Below are positions 27,791-36,669 of a stretch of DNA of 64,000 bases, in pieces. Position 1 is the first letter of the stretch, and each line of letters begins with the position of its first letter. The notes under the pieces are model-generated. The model saw only the letters and a program-made list of their open reading frames with translations. It searched no databases and was not told the origin of the DNA. The translations under genes were made by a program, and so were the position numbers. Source of the stretch: Alteromonadaceae bacterium (GTDB taxonomy: Bacteria > Pseudomonadota > Gammaproteobacteria > Enterobacterales > Alteromonadaceae); assembly GCA_014872785.1 (NCBI GenBank), contig WKFJ01000045.1, positions 1-64,000 of the forward strand, in the 5' to 3' direction.

Positions 27791-28927
27791 TTAAGTGTTA
27801 AGTCCTAATATAAATGATTTTGACGCTACCTCTCCACCATTTACTTGCAACGCAATTCGATGTTCCCCGGCATAGTGTTTCCGTGTAGTCACGCTTTTAA
27901 AATGATGCTGTTTGGACAGCAAAACCTTTTCAGAAGGCTTTAGCGTCAACTCTTTCCATTTAAATACTTTAGGATTGAGTTGTCCGTTTGCCTTTTTGTA
28001 ATAAAGCACATAGTCCAATACGACCTTTTGAGAAGAACCATTGGTTGCATTTAGTTCGACCTGAAGTTCAAGTTTTTCTCCTTCTTCCACATGTTGCTTA
28101 TCGATGGCGAAATTGTTTATTTCACCTTCGAACTTATTGAAGCCAAATAATGCCAAAGCCCCTTCATGCCCATCTTTAATCAGGGTACGACACGCGTGTT
28201 TGATGAGGCGTTCAGTATTTCTATCAGTGTTATCCTTGATGCTAGAACAAAAAGCGATCACCTCTTCAGGGTGATCTTTCGCTATATCGTTAAGGTTGTT
28301 AGCCACAGAGCGTCGGACGTATTCGGAGTCGTCTTTAACTAAGCTTGCCAAAACCTTAAAAATTGGAGAAGGATCGTTTACAAGTTCATGCAATCGAATG
28401 CCCCAAGGCAATCTTGGACGGCATCCTTCACTTGCCAAGCGTCTAACGTGCTCACTTTGGTCTAATGCAAATTTGTTTAAATGGGAAAACGCAAGAGCTT
28501 GGTCACTTACAATAAAATGGCGAACGGCAAATTCGGCACTGAAGCGTTTAGTCATTTCAGCCAGACAACGCATTCCCTGGTTAAAATTACTTTCTATCGC
28601 AATATTAGCAACGTAGTCTGCAAGAGGCATTATTATCCAGCCTCGTACCCCCTGTTCAGTAATTGTATCGCTGGTCAGTTCAGAGTTTTCCTCAGGGTGC
28701 AGAATATCCGTCAGTAGCTGCAAAGCATCCTCTACCCCAATATTTAACGATTCTGCAAGTGCTTGGGTAATCTGAGTTGAACGTTGTTTTAACTCTAATT
28801 TTTCTAAGTTATTAAGCGCATGCTCAAGGAACAGTGTTTTTTGAAAGTGTTTTGAATGCTTTGCGAGATGCTCTGAGAGCTCAATGACAAGGCTTTCATT
28901 AAAGGCATTTTTAAAAGGTTCTGGCAT
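27791..28927 (-). CDS. DNA alkylation repair (AlkD-like) HEAT-repeat protein
   Basis: The 378-residue protein is built of HEAT-like helical repeats (about 1-260, including HVRRLASEGCRPRLPWG and EYVRRSVANNLNDIAKDHPEEV) typical of the DNA alkylation repair (AlkC/AlkD-type) superfamily. It ends in a beta-rich C-terminal domain (about 265-375, DYVLYYKKANGQLNPKVFKW). AlkD-like enzymes excise bulky cationic N3/N7 alkylpurines. Catalytic competence cannot be confirmed by eye. The neighbouring genes are unrelated. Confidence 0.75.
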   Translation of the reverse strand: MPEPFKNAFNESLVIELSEHLAKHSKHFQKTLFLEHALNNLEKLELKQRSTQITQALAESLNIGVEDALQLLTDILHPEENSELTSDTITEQGVRGWIIMPLADYVANIAIESNFNQGMRCLAEMTKRFSAEFAVRHFIVSDQALAFSHLNKFALDQSEHVRRLASEGCRPRLPWGIRLHELVNDPSPIFKVLASLVKDDSEYVRRSVANNLNDIAKDHPEEVIAFCSSIKDNTDRNTERLIKHACRTLIKDGHEGALALFGFNKFEGEINNFAIDKQHVEEGEKLELQVELNATNGSSQKVVLDYVLYYKKANGQLNPKVFKWKELTLKPSEKVLLSKQHHFKSVTTRKHYAGEHRIALQVNGGEVASKSFILGLNT

Positions 28928-28986
28928 AGTTCGTCCGTATTAAATCCCTTTACTATCTGCGAACTAAGTGACAAATACTGTCAGTA

Positions 28987-29766
28987 TTATTTTTCGCTTG
29001 CTAAGGTGAAATTGGCATATTTTTTATAGAAGGCGCTGACAATTTTGTCGTATTGCCCTGACAGTCTTAAATTTTCAAATGCCGTTTCGACTTGCTTTTG
29101 AAGCTCGAGTGATGAGCCAAGACTCAACGCTAAGTACAAGTCATAAGATGGTTCAGGAAGATAAAGAACGGGTTTAATCGCATCTTTATCGATATTGGCT
29201 TGCCTCATTTCGATCGCCAAAGACGCTGGATCCATTACGATTAAGTCTAAGCGCCCCTTCAATAACATCTGTAGATTCAACCTTGAGTTCGACGCCATTT
29301 TCAACACATTGACTTTGCGCTGCTCTAACCATTGTGTTGGTGCACCTTCATTCACTCCACCGACAATCAACTTACCAATATCATCAAACGTTTCGATTTT
29401 CAGATCGGTACGGTTTGAAGCCTGATACAGATAGGAATCCATAGGTAGGATACGACCAACCCAATGAAACTTATCATTTCTAGCCTGTGTTTTGGCAATT
29501 GAATAAATAAGTGTATTTGGTCTTGTAAGGCCTACATTGTATGCCCTAGCCCAAGGTAATACTTCGATCTGAGCCTCTTGATTTAATTCCCGCAATAGGG
29601 CTTTAACCACTTGAGTGGAGTAGCCATTCAAATTTCCCTCAGTATCCACATTATACAGCGCATACGATGTAGTGACGACCTTTAGCACTTGAGATGACAA
29701 AGTCTCTGAAGCAAGAGAGGGCGTTAAAAAAAAAGCGAAAAAGCTAACTAAGAAACCGACTTTCAA
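28987..29766 (-). CDS. Periplasmic amino-acid-type solute-binding protein (SBP family 3)
   Basis: The 259-residue protein has a signal peptide (about 1-19, PSLAS) and a type II periplasmic-binding fold (LKVVTTSYALYNVDTEGNLNGYSTQVVKALLRE, later LDLIVMDPASLAIEMRQAN). No ABC permease or ATPase genes are adjacent, so it may be an orphan sensor-type SBP rather than a transport component. The start is a TTG at 29764-29766, directly after the psrA stop codon (29767-29769), suggesting translational coupling with psrA. Confidence 0.8.
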   Translation of the reverse strand: MKVGFLVSFFAFFLTPSLASETLSSQVLKVVTTSYALYNVDTEGNLNGYSTQVVKALLRELNQEAQIEVLPWARAYNVGLTRPNTLIYSIAKTQARNDKFHWVGRILPMDSYLYQASNRTDLKIETFDDIGKLIVGGVNEGAPTQWLEQRKVNVLKMASNSRLNLQMLLKGRLDLIVMDPASLAIEMRQANIDKDAIKPVLYLPEPSYDLYLALSLGSSLELQKQVETAFENLRLSGQYDKIVSAFYKKYANFTLASEK

Positions 29767-30423
29767 CTATGAAACCAATCGAACTTTTTCCGGTTGAGGT
29801 GCACTAAAGCCTGCGGCAATGTAGTGGATCACCTTTTTGATAAGATCTTCAATTTCCATATGTTGATGGTAGTCCGCAGCTGCGATTTCAGACAGCGCTT
29901 TGCTTGATGCCATGGTGAATACACAGGAACCCAAAGCAAAATGCCAGCGCCAAAATACTTCGTTTGTGGACAGATGAGGTACGGCTAGATGCAGTGCCTT
30001 GTTTAGGCGTTTTAACGAAGTGCCGTATTGATTGGTTATGAATTTACGTAGATGTCCTTGCGACTCATAGTAGGCGCGAGCGAACAATTGTACAAATATC
30101 TTGGTACCATTTGGACGCACTTGCTCTAGTGACATCAAGGGATCCACCAAGGCATTAAACAACTTTTCAGAAGAGAGGTCACCGGCTTCGATTAGTTCGT
30201 CAATTCCTTGCTCCAACTGAGGCATTAGGACTTGCAGATATCTGTGCAATACGTCTTGGATCAATTGCTTTTTGGAACCAAAGTGATAATTGACTGATGC
30301 TAGATTAACGTTTGCTTCACTTGTGATATTTCGCAATGACGTGTTGTCAAAGCCCAACTCACAAAATAATTGTTCAGCAGCGTTTAGAATTCGGTTTTTA
30401 GTGGACACTTTTATTTTATTCAT
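29767..30423 (-). CDS. psrA: TetR-family fatty-acid regulator PsrA
   Basis: The 218-residue protein has a TetR HTH (about 10-55, ILNAAEQLFCELGFDNTSLRNIT then NVNLASVNYHFGSKKQLI) and a C-terminal domain with features I recall from Pseudomonas PsrA: ESQGHLRKF, a FWRWHFALGS segment and FTMASSKAL. PsrA senses long-chain acyl groups and represses beta-oxidation genes. A PsrA-type box lies before fadE in this window (12527-12544). No such box was seen in its own upstream region. A solute-binding gene follows immediately. Confidence 0.85.
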   Translation of the reverse strand: MNKIKVSTKNRILNAAEQLFCELGFDNTSLRNITSEANVNLASVNYHFGSKKQLIQDVLHRYLQVLMPQLEQGIDELIEAGDLSSEKLFNALVDPLMSLEQVRPNGTKIFVQLFARAYYESQGHLRKFITNQYGTSLKRLNKALHLAVPHLSTNEVFWRWHFALGSCVFTMASSKALSEIAAADYHQHMEIEDLIKKVIHYIAAGFSAPQPEKVRLVS

Positions 30424-30483
30424 CTACACGTGAACCCTGACTCTATAAGGATTGCTAACAAAGTGCAAGTTAAGTGCGATTAT

Positions 30484-30522
30484 TTGGACAGTTAAGTGAA
30501 CCACATTCACTTAACTGTCCAA
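30484..30522. repeat. 39-bp perfect palindrome resembling an IS4-type terminal repeat
   Basis: Two 17-bp arms (TTGGACAGTTAAGTGAA and its exact complement) flank a CCACA centre. The stretch 30490-30507 matches the IS4-like terminal repeat at 78-95 in 15 of 18 positions (TTAAGTGAAC and CATT shared). A partial extra copy (AAGTTAAGTG) lies at 30466-30475. It sits in the divergent psrA/M2-peptidase intergenic region. It may be an IS relic, a dispersed palindromic repeat, or an operator. Confidence 0.7.
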
Positions 30523-30674
30523 TTTAAGCGTCAGGTATCGCTATTTATTGTCGACTCAACACATCATCTAACCCTAATGGGAACTTGTTTGCTATACTCG
30601 CGCAGCGAACAAAAACAATAAAGTTTTCAACCCTAAACCCAGGGTGAAATAAATAAAAAAACGAGGAACATTTG

Positions 30675-32513
30675 ATGCTGAAATTAAGGCATACAGGCAT
30701 TGCATTGATCGTCTCTGCAACGCTCGGATTAAGTGCGTGTAATCAAGAGACCAGCGCAGAAAACAAACCGTCAGAAACAACAGCCGCCCCTACTCCTGCC
30801 GAAGCAAAGCAGTTTATTGCTGATGCTCAAAAAGAGTTGGAAAAGCTACAGCACCCCGCTGCACAAGCGGCTTGGGCCTATCAAACCTATATCAATCAAG
30901 ACACGGCGGCGGTATCTGCATACTTGTCGGAAAAGTTATCAAGTCGAGCGTCACAACTCGCTAAAGAAGCGGCTAAATACAATGACGTAGAAGTAGATGC
31001 CGATACCCGTAGACAACTTAATTTATTGCGTAATTCTTTGGTATTGCCACCGCCAGGAGACCCTGCAAAGTCAGAAAGATTGTCAAAAATTGGCACTGAG
31101 ATGGAAGGTATGTATGGCGCGGGTCAGTACTGTCGCTCAGAGGACGAATGCTGGGGCTTGACCAAAATGGGTAGCATGATGGCAACAGAACGCGACCCAG
31201 ATCTGTTACTAGAAATATGGCAGGGTTGGCGAGAAGTATCACCGCCGATGAAACCTTTGTACATCGAACAAGTTGATATCGCAAATGAAGGTGCACAAGA
31301 GCTCGGCTTTGCTAATTTAGCTGACGTCTGGCGCGGTAAATACGATATGGAAGCTGAAGCCTTTGAACAAGAGTTAGATCGGCTTTGGGGTCAGGTTGAA
31401 CCTTTTTACGATGCCTTGCACTGCCACGTTAGAGCAGAACTAGGCGAACAATATGGCGAGGATGTCGTACCTCAGGATAAACCTATACCGGCTCATCTAC
31501 TGGGCAACATGTGGGCGCAAACCTGGGGCAATATTTACGATGTAGTTAAACCCGAACAAGAGATGCAGGTTGCAGACGTTACAGCAGCGATTGAGGCGTC
31601 AGGATATGATGAAGTGGAACTGGTACGCCAGGCTGAAAACTTCTTTTCTTCACTCGGTTTCGAGCAACTTCCTGAAACCTTCTGGGAGCGTTCACAGTTT
31701 CAGCAACCACGTGACCGAGATGTCGTTTGTCATGCATCAGCATGGAATGTAGACGACGTCGACGATTTACGTATTAAAATGTGTATTCAGAAAACCGGCG
31801 AAGAATTTGCCGTTATTCATCATGAATTGGGTCATAACTATTACCAAAGAGCCTACAACCATTTACCTCTTGTCTATCGCGGTTCGGCAAACGATGGTTT
31901 CCACGAAGCAATTGGCGATACTGTAGCGCTGTCAATAACACCTAAGTATCTAAAAGAAATTGGCCTTATTGATGAAGTCCCAGACTCTTCAAATGACATT
32001 GGGATGTTGTTAAAACTGGCACTAGATAAAATCGCGTTCGTACCATTTGGATTATTGGTCGACAAATGGCGCTGGAACGTATTTAACGGCAAAGTACCAC
32101 CTGAACAATACAATGATTATTGGTGGGAACTAAGAGAGAAATATCAAGGTGTAATGGCACCAGTAGAGCGCGATGCAGATGCGTTTGATCCAGGTGCGAA
32201 ATACCACATCCCTGGTAACACGCCTTACAGCCGTTATTTCCTAGCACACTTACTGCAGTTCCAGTTCCACCGCGCTTTGTGTGATATCGCCGGAGATGAA
32301 GGCCCAGTTCACAGATGTTCTATTTATGGCAATGAAAAAGCGGGTAAAGCACTGGATGAAATGTTGCGACTCGGTCAATCTAAGCCTTGGCAAGAAGCCT
32401 TACAGATTCTTACTGGCAAGCCTGAGATGGATGCTACAGCGATTATGGACTACTTCGCACCTCTGAAAGTTTGGCTAGATGAACAAAACAAAAATAGACA
32501 GTGTGGCTGGTAA
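30675..32513 (+). CDS. M2 family peptidyl-dipeptidase (ACE-like), lipoprotein
   Basis: The 612-residue protein belongs to the angiotensin-converting-enzyme family. It has a lipoprotein signal with lipobox LSAC (Cys near residue 21), so it is probably outer-membrane anchored. The zinc motif HELGH is at residues 383-387 and the third ligand Glu lies in HEAIGD about 24 residues later. It releases C-terminal dipeptides from peptides. ATG 30675 is preceded by GAGGAA; the TTG one codon upstream is not needed. A TATACT -10 box lies at 30593-30598. It is monocistronic with a clear terminator. Confidence 0.93.
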   Translation: MLKLRHTGIALIVSATLGLSACNQETSAENKPSETTAAPTPAEAKQFIADAQKELEKLQHPAAQAAWAYQTYINQDTAAVSAYLSEKLSSRASQLAKEAAKYNDVEVDADTRRQLNLLRNSLVLPPPGDPAKSERLSKIGTEMEGMYGAGQYCRSEDECWGLTKMGSMMATERDPDLLLEIWQGWREVSPPMKPLYIEQVDIANEGAQELGFANLADVWRGKYDMEAEAFEQELDRLWGQVEPFYDALHCHVRAELGEQYGEDVVPQDKPIPAHLLGNMWAQTWGNIYDVVKPEQEMQVADVTAAIEASGYDEVELVRQAENFFSSLGFEQLPETFWERSQFQQPRDRDVVCHASAWNVDDVDDLRIKMCIQKTGEEFAVIHHELGHNYYQRAYNHLPLVYRGSANDGFHEAIGDTVALSITPKYLKEIGLIDEVPDSSNDIGMLLKLALDKIAFVPFGLLVDKWRWNVFNGKVPPEQYNDYWWELREKYQGVMAPVERDADAFDPGAKYHIPGNTPYSRYFLAHLLQFQFHRALCDIAGDEGPVHRCSIYGNEKAGKALDEMLRLGQSKPWQEALQILTGKPEMDATAIMDYFAPLKVWLDEQNKNRQCGW

Positions 32514-32535
32514 ACTCCTTTTCTAAAAACTAATT

Positions 32536-32563
32536 AAAGCCCCTATACTCAGGGGCTTTTTTT
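32536..32563 (+). terminator. Intrinsic terminator of M2 peptidase gene
   Basis: Stem AAAGCCCCT / AGGGGCTTT with a 6-nt loop and a run of seven T. Confidence 0.9.
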
Positions 32564-32922
32564 ATGAAAAAGAAACGCCAACTAAGTCAATTACTCACTT
32601 GTCGATACATCTAAAGACGTTAGCTACTGACGAACCCGAGGCCACAAAAGGATGAGACCCATTGCAACAGTTGCAGTAACAATACAGACAAGAAACTTCA
32701 GCACAACACTTGGTAACATCTTGGGTAATCTGTTCAGATAACCAATAAATAAATCACAACTAAACAGTAACTAGAGTGCATGTCTTGGCCTATTGACTTC
32801 TGTTCTTCTGTTACTAGTCATCAGTGTTTTTCTGCTTTTTTAGGATGTTTACGGCCGCAACTGCAGCACGTTGGGTATGTCCATTTAAGATCTATGAACG
32901 TCGAAGCCAGAGATTTTTGAGC
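32564..32922. other. Intergenic region between M2 peptidase and lipase genes
   Basis: About 360 bp bounded by terminators of two convergent genes. It holds one candidate minus-strand micro-ORF (32624-32719), and upstream of it an imperfect inverted repeat (GGTTATCTG-AA-CAGATTACC on the minus strand). No RNA gene or larger ORF was recognised. Confidence 0.5.
32624..32719 (-). CDS. Candidate 31-aa single-helix membrane micro-protein
   Basis: ATG 32719 to TAG 32624 encodes a peptide with one hydrophobic stretch (VVLKFLVCIVTATVAMGLILLW) followed by a basic tail PRVRQ, the composition of a small inner-membrane protein. The ribosome binding site is weak (ACCCAAG). It stands alone between two terminators. 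An overlapping chance ORF is possible; no homologue is known to me. Confidence 0.3.
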   Translation of the reverse strand: MLPSVVLKFLVCIVTATVAMGLILLWPRVRQ

Positions 32923-32950
32923 AAAAAAAAGCCGCTAAAAAGCGGCTTTT
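32923..32950 (-). terminator. Intrinsic terminator of the lipase gene
   Basis: On the minus strand, stem AAAAGCCGCT / AGCGGCTTTT with a 4-nt loop and eight T, 20 bp after the lipase stop codon. Confidence 0.9.
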
Positions 32951-32970
32951 CATTCATTAGTATGCCTTGC

Positions 32971-35577
32971 CTAGTTAGCTACAACATCAGTGTTGCTTAC
33001 TTGGATAACCGTACCTTGCGTTGCAAAGTAAGTTGCCATTTGTTGCTGCATTTCAGCTAGCGCTGCCAAACTTGGCGTTGGGCTAACTAGAGAACCGTGG
33101 CCGCCAGCAATGAAACGAACGATACCGCTAGCAGGTGCACCATTTGCTACTGTACTAGTGATAGACGGTAGCCCCATAATCGCTGCAAGTGGTTCAGTAC
33201 CCGCTAGTGGAAGCGCTGTGGTGTTTGGAATAACAGTATCAGCAACTGCAGTAGAGCCATCATCATTCACGCCGCCGCCAACAACTTCGTGGAGTAACAC
33301 GGGAGTAGTAGCCGCCAGACGCGCCGCGTAGTTGTTGGGATCGCCAGAGTCGATAACCGTTTGAGCTGCAAAGGCAAACGGTGAGAATACGGATGAATTC
33401 AAGTCAGCAAGTTGCGCTGAACTGAGACCTGATTCAAACGCCGTATAAGCGTCACCAAGCACCGCAGTAATAGGTAGACCTTGTTCAGCAGCCATACCAC
33501 CGGCTACGGCTAAGAACGCCTCGTTACCCGCACCAGCAAGTAGTGAGCCTTTAATTAACGGGCCAAACGCTTGTGATTCAAGTAGGAAGCCACCTACACC
33601 GCCACCTGGTACTGAAAGACCTGCAGACTTAAAGGCAAACATGCTGTCAAAGTTGCCTAGGTCGCCAGCCATTGGCGTATTAGCAGTTGCCACTGTACCA
33701 ATACCAGTGATCGAACCCAGGCTTTGTCCTAAGAAGTGAACGTTAGAACCGTCGAGGTCGATACTGCCACCAGTTAAATCAGCCACTGCGTTCAGACCGA
33801 GTCTTAAACCCATGGTATCTACAATTGATTGACGCATGTTGTCACGCGCGGTTAGCAAACTACCGAGGTTTAAGTAATCAGTAGGCGAACCACCAAACCC
33901 GCCAGAAGCATTAACTATTTGACCACTCTCTAGAGTAATACCACGGCTACCATGCAGTGGATGGTCAATTGCTACGGTTGCAAAACCTGCTAGTGCTAAG
34001 GTTCCAGCAATCAAGGCCGCAGGCTCTTTTGTACTGGTAATACCGTGCTGAATAATCACTACAGGCCAACCCGCATCAGGTTTTGAAATAGGCTGAACCG
34101 CAGGGTTTAGCGACGAAATTAAACCAACAATCGCTGGATTCGGCACCGTAATTTGTACATCAACCGTTTCTGTACCGTCGTCATTACGACCTTGGGCTAC
34201 AGGAATTGGGCTGAACTTAGTTAGGTGACGCTCATCGTTAATACCAATTGCCGATAGGTTCAAATCTAATAATTGACCTCCTGTTGCAGCTTGGCATAAA
34301 TCGTTATTCGCACCAACCGCTCCATTTTGAATCAAATTACCGATATTTTCCTCACCTAACACCCTAAGCATAATCCCATTAGTACAGGCACCTCTCCACC
34401 AATCACCAAGTGGATTGGTTGTGCTTAGGTAATAAGGTAAATCAACCGTACCGCTTTTCACATCCGCCGCGCAGAATGTCGCGATGCTTGGGAATAACCC
34501 AGCAACGGTGCTAAATAAAGGATTAGTTGGGTCTTGCAGTACCGCCGCCATGGCGTCACATGTGCCAATGCCCAGACCTTGTAAGCCTGCTAGCTGGTCT
34601 GCACCCACAATAGACGCAGCAAACATATCAAATGGCGTATCAACTACAGGATTTTCATTTGCATAAATAATAGGTAAAAACTGACCAGCAGTTGCGGCAG
34701 CTGCTGCGGGGTCACCGGTAGCCGCTAATGTAGCGCCGAACGCTTGAGCAAATGCGCCAATTTGTAGGTTTTTAACTGTACCTGTCACCGTCCCGGCTGA
34801 CTGGGTCGAGAAATATGCTGCATATGACACATTGGTACGCGAAATTCCGGTCATTTCTACAGCGTCTAAAAGTAAATTCACTAGTCCCTGAATCAGCAAC
34901 TGGTCTTCAGTTGCCAACGGCAGCGTATTAATGTCTTGGCTTGTGGATTCCCACGTAGTCGAACCAACTACTGCACGGCCGTCAGAATCTTTAAGCGCAT
35001 CAGTTACCGCTAGTAAGTAGCCTTGGCCTGGTTTAAGCGGGCGAAGCGGAAGTACAGTGATATTTCCAGGTGCCGTTACCGCTGTGACGAAATCAACCCC
35101 CAGCTGTAATTCAGTGCCAACATCACAGGGTACGCCCGGAGCACTCGTTTGAGAAGCAATTGCTAGACAGGTGTCTGTAGTGCCTTCGAATGCTTGAGTC
35201 GCCTCGAAAATACGAATTGCAGCAGGGTTTGATAGAGATGAAGCGTCTAACTGCAAACCTGCAGGTAACACGACTTCAATATTGAATGGGTGTTGTGTAG
35301 ACCAACCGTCTAACGCCCCTAAGGCTTGCGTAGGATCGGTAGGGTCAAAATTGGCATGATCCTCAAGTTCGATAGTGAAATCTATCATGTCACTACCAGG
35401 AATCATTAGCGCATCGTTCGGCACGTTAAGTTCTAAATCACCAGGATTAAACAAAACGCGTGCGAATGGCTTTTCTGGTTGAGTTTCCGCTTGAACGGTG
35501 CTGAGGTCATCTCCGCCTCCACATCCAGAAAGACCAAGGGATGCAGCAATTGCAGTACAGAGTAGCAGTTTTTTCAT
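32971..35577 (-). CDS. Pla-1/cef (VolA)-type extracellular lipase, lipoprotein
   Basis: The 868-residue protein starts with a lipoprotein signal (lipobox LSGC followed by GGGDD). The N-terminal region PEKPFARVLFNPGDLELNVPND is typical of the VolA/Pla-1/cef family of surface lysophospholipases and lipases. The nucleophile elbow is GQSLG in VHFLGQSLGSITGIG (about residue 620), and PVVIIQHGI forms the oxyanion strand. It probably hydrolyses host- or plankton-derived phospholipids at the cell surface. ATG 35577 is chosen because GGGGA precedes it at 7 nt. Its terminator is strong. Confidence 0.88.
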   Translation of the reverse strand: MKKLLLCTAIAASLGLSGCGGGDDLSTVQAETQPEKPFARVLFNPGDLELNVPNDALMIPGSDMIDFTIELEDHANFDPTDPTQALGALDGWSTQHPFNIEVVLPAGLQLDASSLSNPAAIRIFEATQAFEGTTDTCLAIASQTSAPGVPCDVGTELQLGVDFVTAVTAPGNITVLPLRPLKPGQGYLLAVTDALKDSDGRAVVGSTTWESTSQDINTLPLATEDQLLIQGLVNLLLDAVEMTGISRTNVSYAAYFSTQSAGTVTGTVKNLQIGAFAQAFGATLAATGDPAAAAATAGQFLPIIYANENPVVDTPFDMFAASIVGADQLAGLQGLGIGTCDAMAAVLQDPTNPLFSTVAGLFPSIATFCAADVKSGTVDLPYYLSTTNPLGDWWRGACTNGIMLRVLGEENIGNLIQNGAVGANNDLCQAATGGQLLDLNLSAIGINDERHLTKFSPIPVAQGRNDDGTETVDVQITVPNPAIVGLISSLNPAVQPISKPDAGWPVVIIQHGITSTKEPAALIAGTLALAGFATVAIDHPLHGSRGITLESGQIVNASGGFGGSPTDYLNLGSLLTARDNMRQSIVDTMGLRLGLNAVADLTGGSIDLDGSNVHFLGQSLGSITGIGTVATANTPMAGDLGNFDSMFAFKSAGLSVPGGGVGGFLLESQAFGPLIKGSLLAGAGNEAFLAVAGGMAAEQGLPITAVLGDAYTAFESGLSSAQLADLNSSVFSPFAFAAQTVIDSGDPNNYAARLAATTPVLLHEVVGGGVNDDGSTAVADTVIPNTTALPLAGTEPLAAIMGLPSITSTVANGAPASGIVRFIAGGHGSLVSPTPSLAALAEMQQQMATYFATQGTVIQVSNTDVVAN

Positions 35578-35824
35578 ATGTTTCCCCAAAATCCTATTTT
35601 AATTATTGTTCCACTTGTAAGGTCGAATGCGCATGCAGTGTGCCCTAATATTTTTTGCATAGCAACTAGTACGACCAGTGAGTCTTAACACAATCTTATT
35701 GTCAAAATGACGGATTTGCAAAGGTTTGTTAAATCTTTGTTAGTAAGTTGTTTTTACTACTAAATACTCCAAAACATAGGACAGACAGTGTTAAAATCCA
35801 GTTTTTTTTACGATTGATAACAAT

Positions 35825-36595
35825 ATGACTGAATATAAAGTACGTTCTAGCGCCCTTTTGGGGAAAACAATTCTAGTCACAGGTGCGGGAGATGGCATCG
35901 GTAAAGCGGCATGTAAAGCCTATGCGCAGCTAGGTGCTAATGTGATATTGCTTGGTAGGACAGTCGCAAACTTAGAAAAAGTCTACGACGAAATTGTGCA
36001 AATTCACCAGACATCGAATTTTAATGAAGCACAATGCGCGATCATCCCGCTCGATTTGAAAGGAGCGACCGAAAAGCACTACCAAGATATGGCAATGACT
36101 ATAGGTGATCAGTTTGGTTGTTTAGATGGTTTATTGCATAACGCCAGCGTGCTGGGACACTTACAGCCATTTGAACATATTAAAGAGGATGAGTTTTCTG
36201 AAGTCATGCACGTTAATGTGACGAGCCACTTCTTAATGACAAAAGCATTATTGCCTGTACTCAAAAAAGCCCCCATGGCTTCAACTATTTTTACGACCTC
36301 TACTGTAGGCAGTCAAGGTCGTGCATACTGGGGAACCTATTCAGTCTCAAAATTTGCAGTTGAAGGAATGATGCAAGTCTTAGCTGACGAGTATGCCGAT
36401 TCAACGATGCGTTTTAACTGTATTAATCCAGGACGCACTCGAACTAAAATGCGTGCCAGCGCCTACCCCGCAGAAAATCCTGAAACTCTTAAAACCGCTG
36501 ACGAAATAATGTCAGTGTATGAGTATTTGATGTCAGACGAGAGCTGTAAGGAAAATGGAAAAACTTTCTTAGCCCAGCCTTCCCTAGCCAAATAA
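35825..36595 (+). CDS. yciK: YciK family short-chain dehydrogenase
   Basis: The 256-residue SDR has the cofactor motif TGAGDGIG near residue 20, LHNAS (NNAG-type), and the catalytic YSVSK with an upstream Ser in FTTSTVGSQGRAYWG. The C-terminal CINPGRTRTKMRASAYPAE is very close to E. coli YciK. The natural substrate is unknown. It is monocistronic with a bidirectional terminator shared with glnS. Confidence 0.92.
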   Translation: MTEYKVRSSALLGKTILVTGAGDGIGKAACKAYAQLGANVILLGRTVANLEKVYDEIVQIHQTSNFNEAQCAIIPLDLKGATEKHYQDMAMTIGDQFGCLDGLLHNASVLGHLQPFEHIKEDEFSEVMHVNVTSHFLMTKALLPVLKKAPMASTIFTTSTVGSQGRAYWGTYSVSKFAVEGMMQVLADEYADSTMRFNCINPGRTRTKMRASAYPAENPETLKTADEIMSVYEYLMSDESCKENGKTFLAQPSLAK

Positions 36596-36619
36596 CAGCT
36601 TCACGTTGGATTACGCATA

Positions 36620-36650
36620 AAAAAAGCAGGCGTGAATAGCCTGCTTTTTT
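36620..36650. terminator. Bidirectional terminator between yciK and glnS
   Basis: Stem AAAAAAGCAGGC / GCCTGCTTTTTT (12 bp) with a 7-nt loop; T-tract on both strands, between convergent genes. Confidence 0.92.
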
Positions 36651-36669
36651 GTCACCAAAATAGCTTTGT

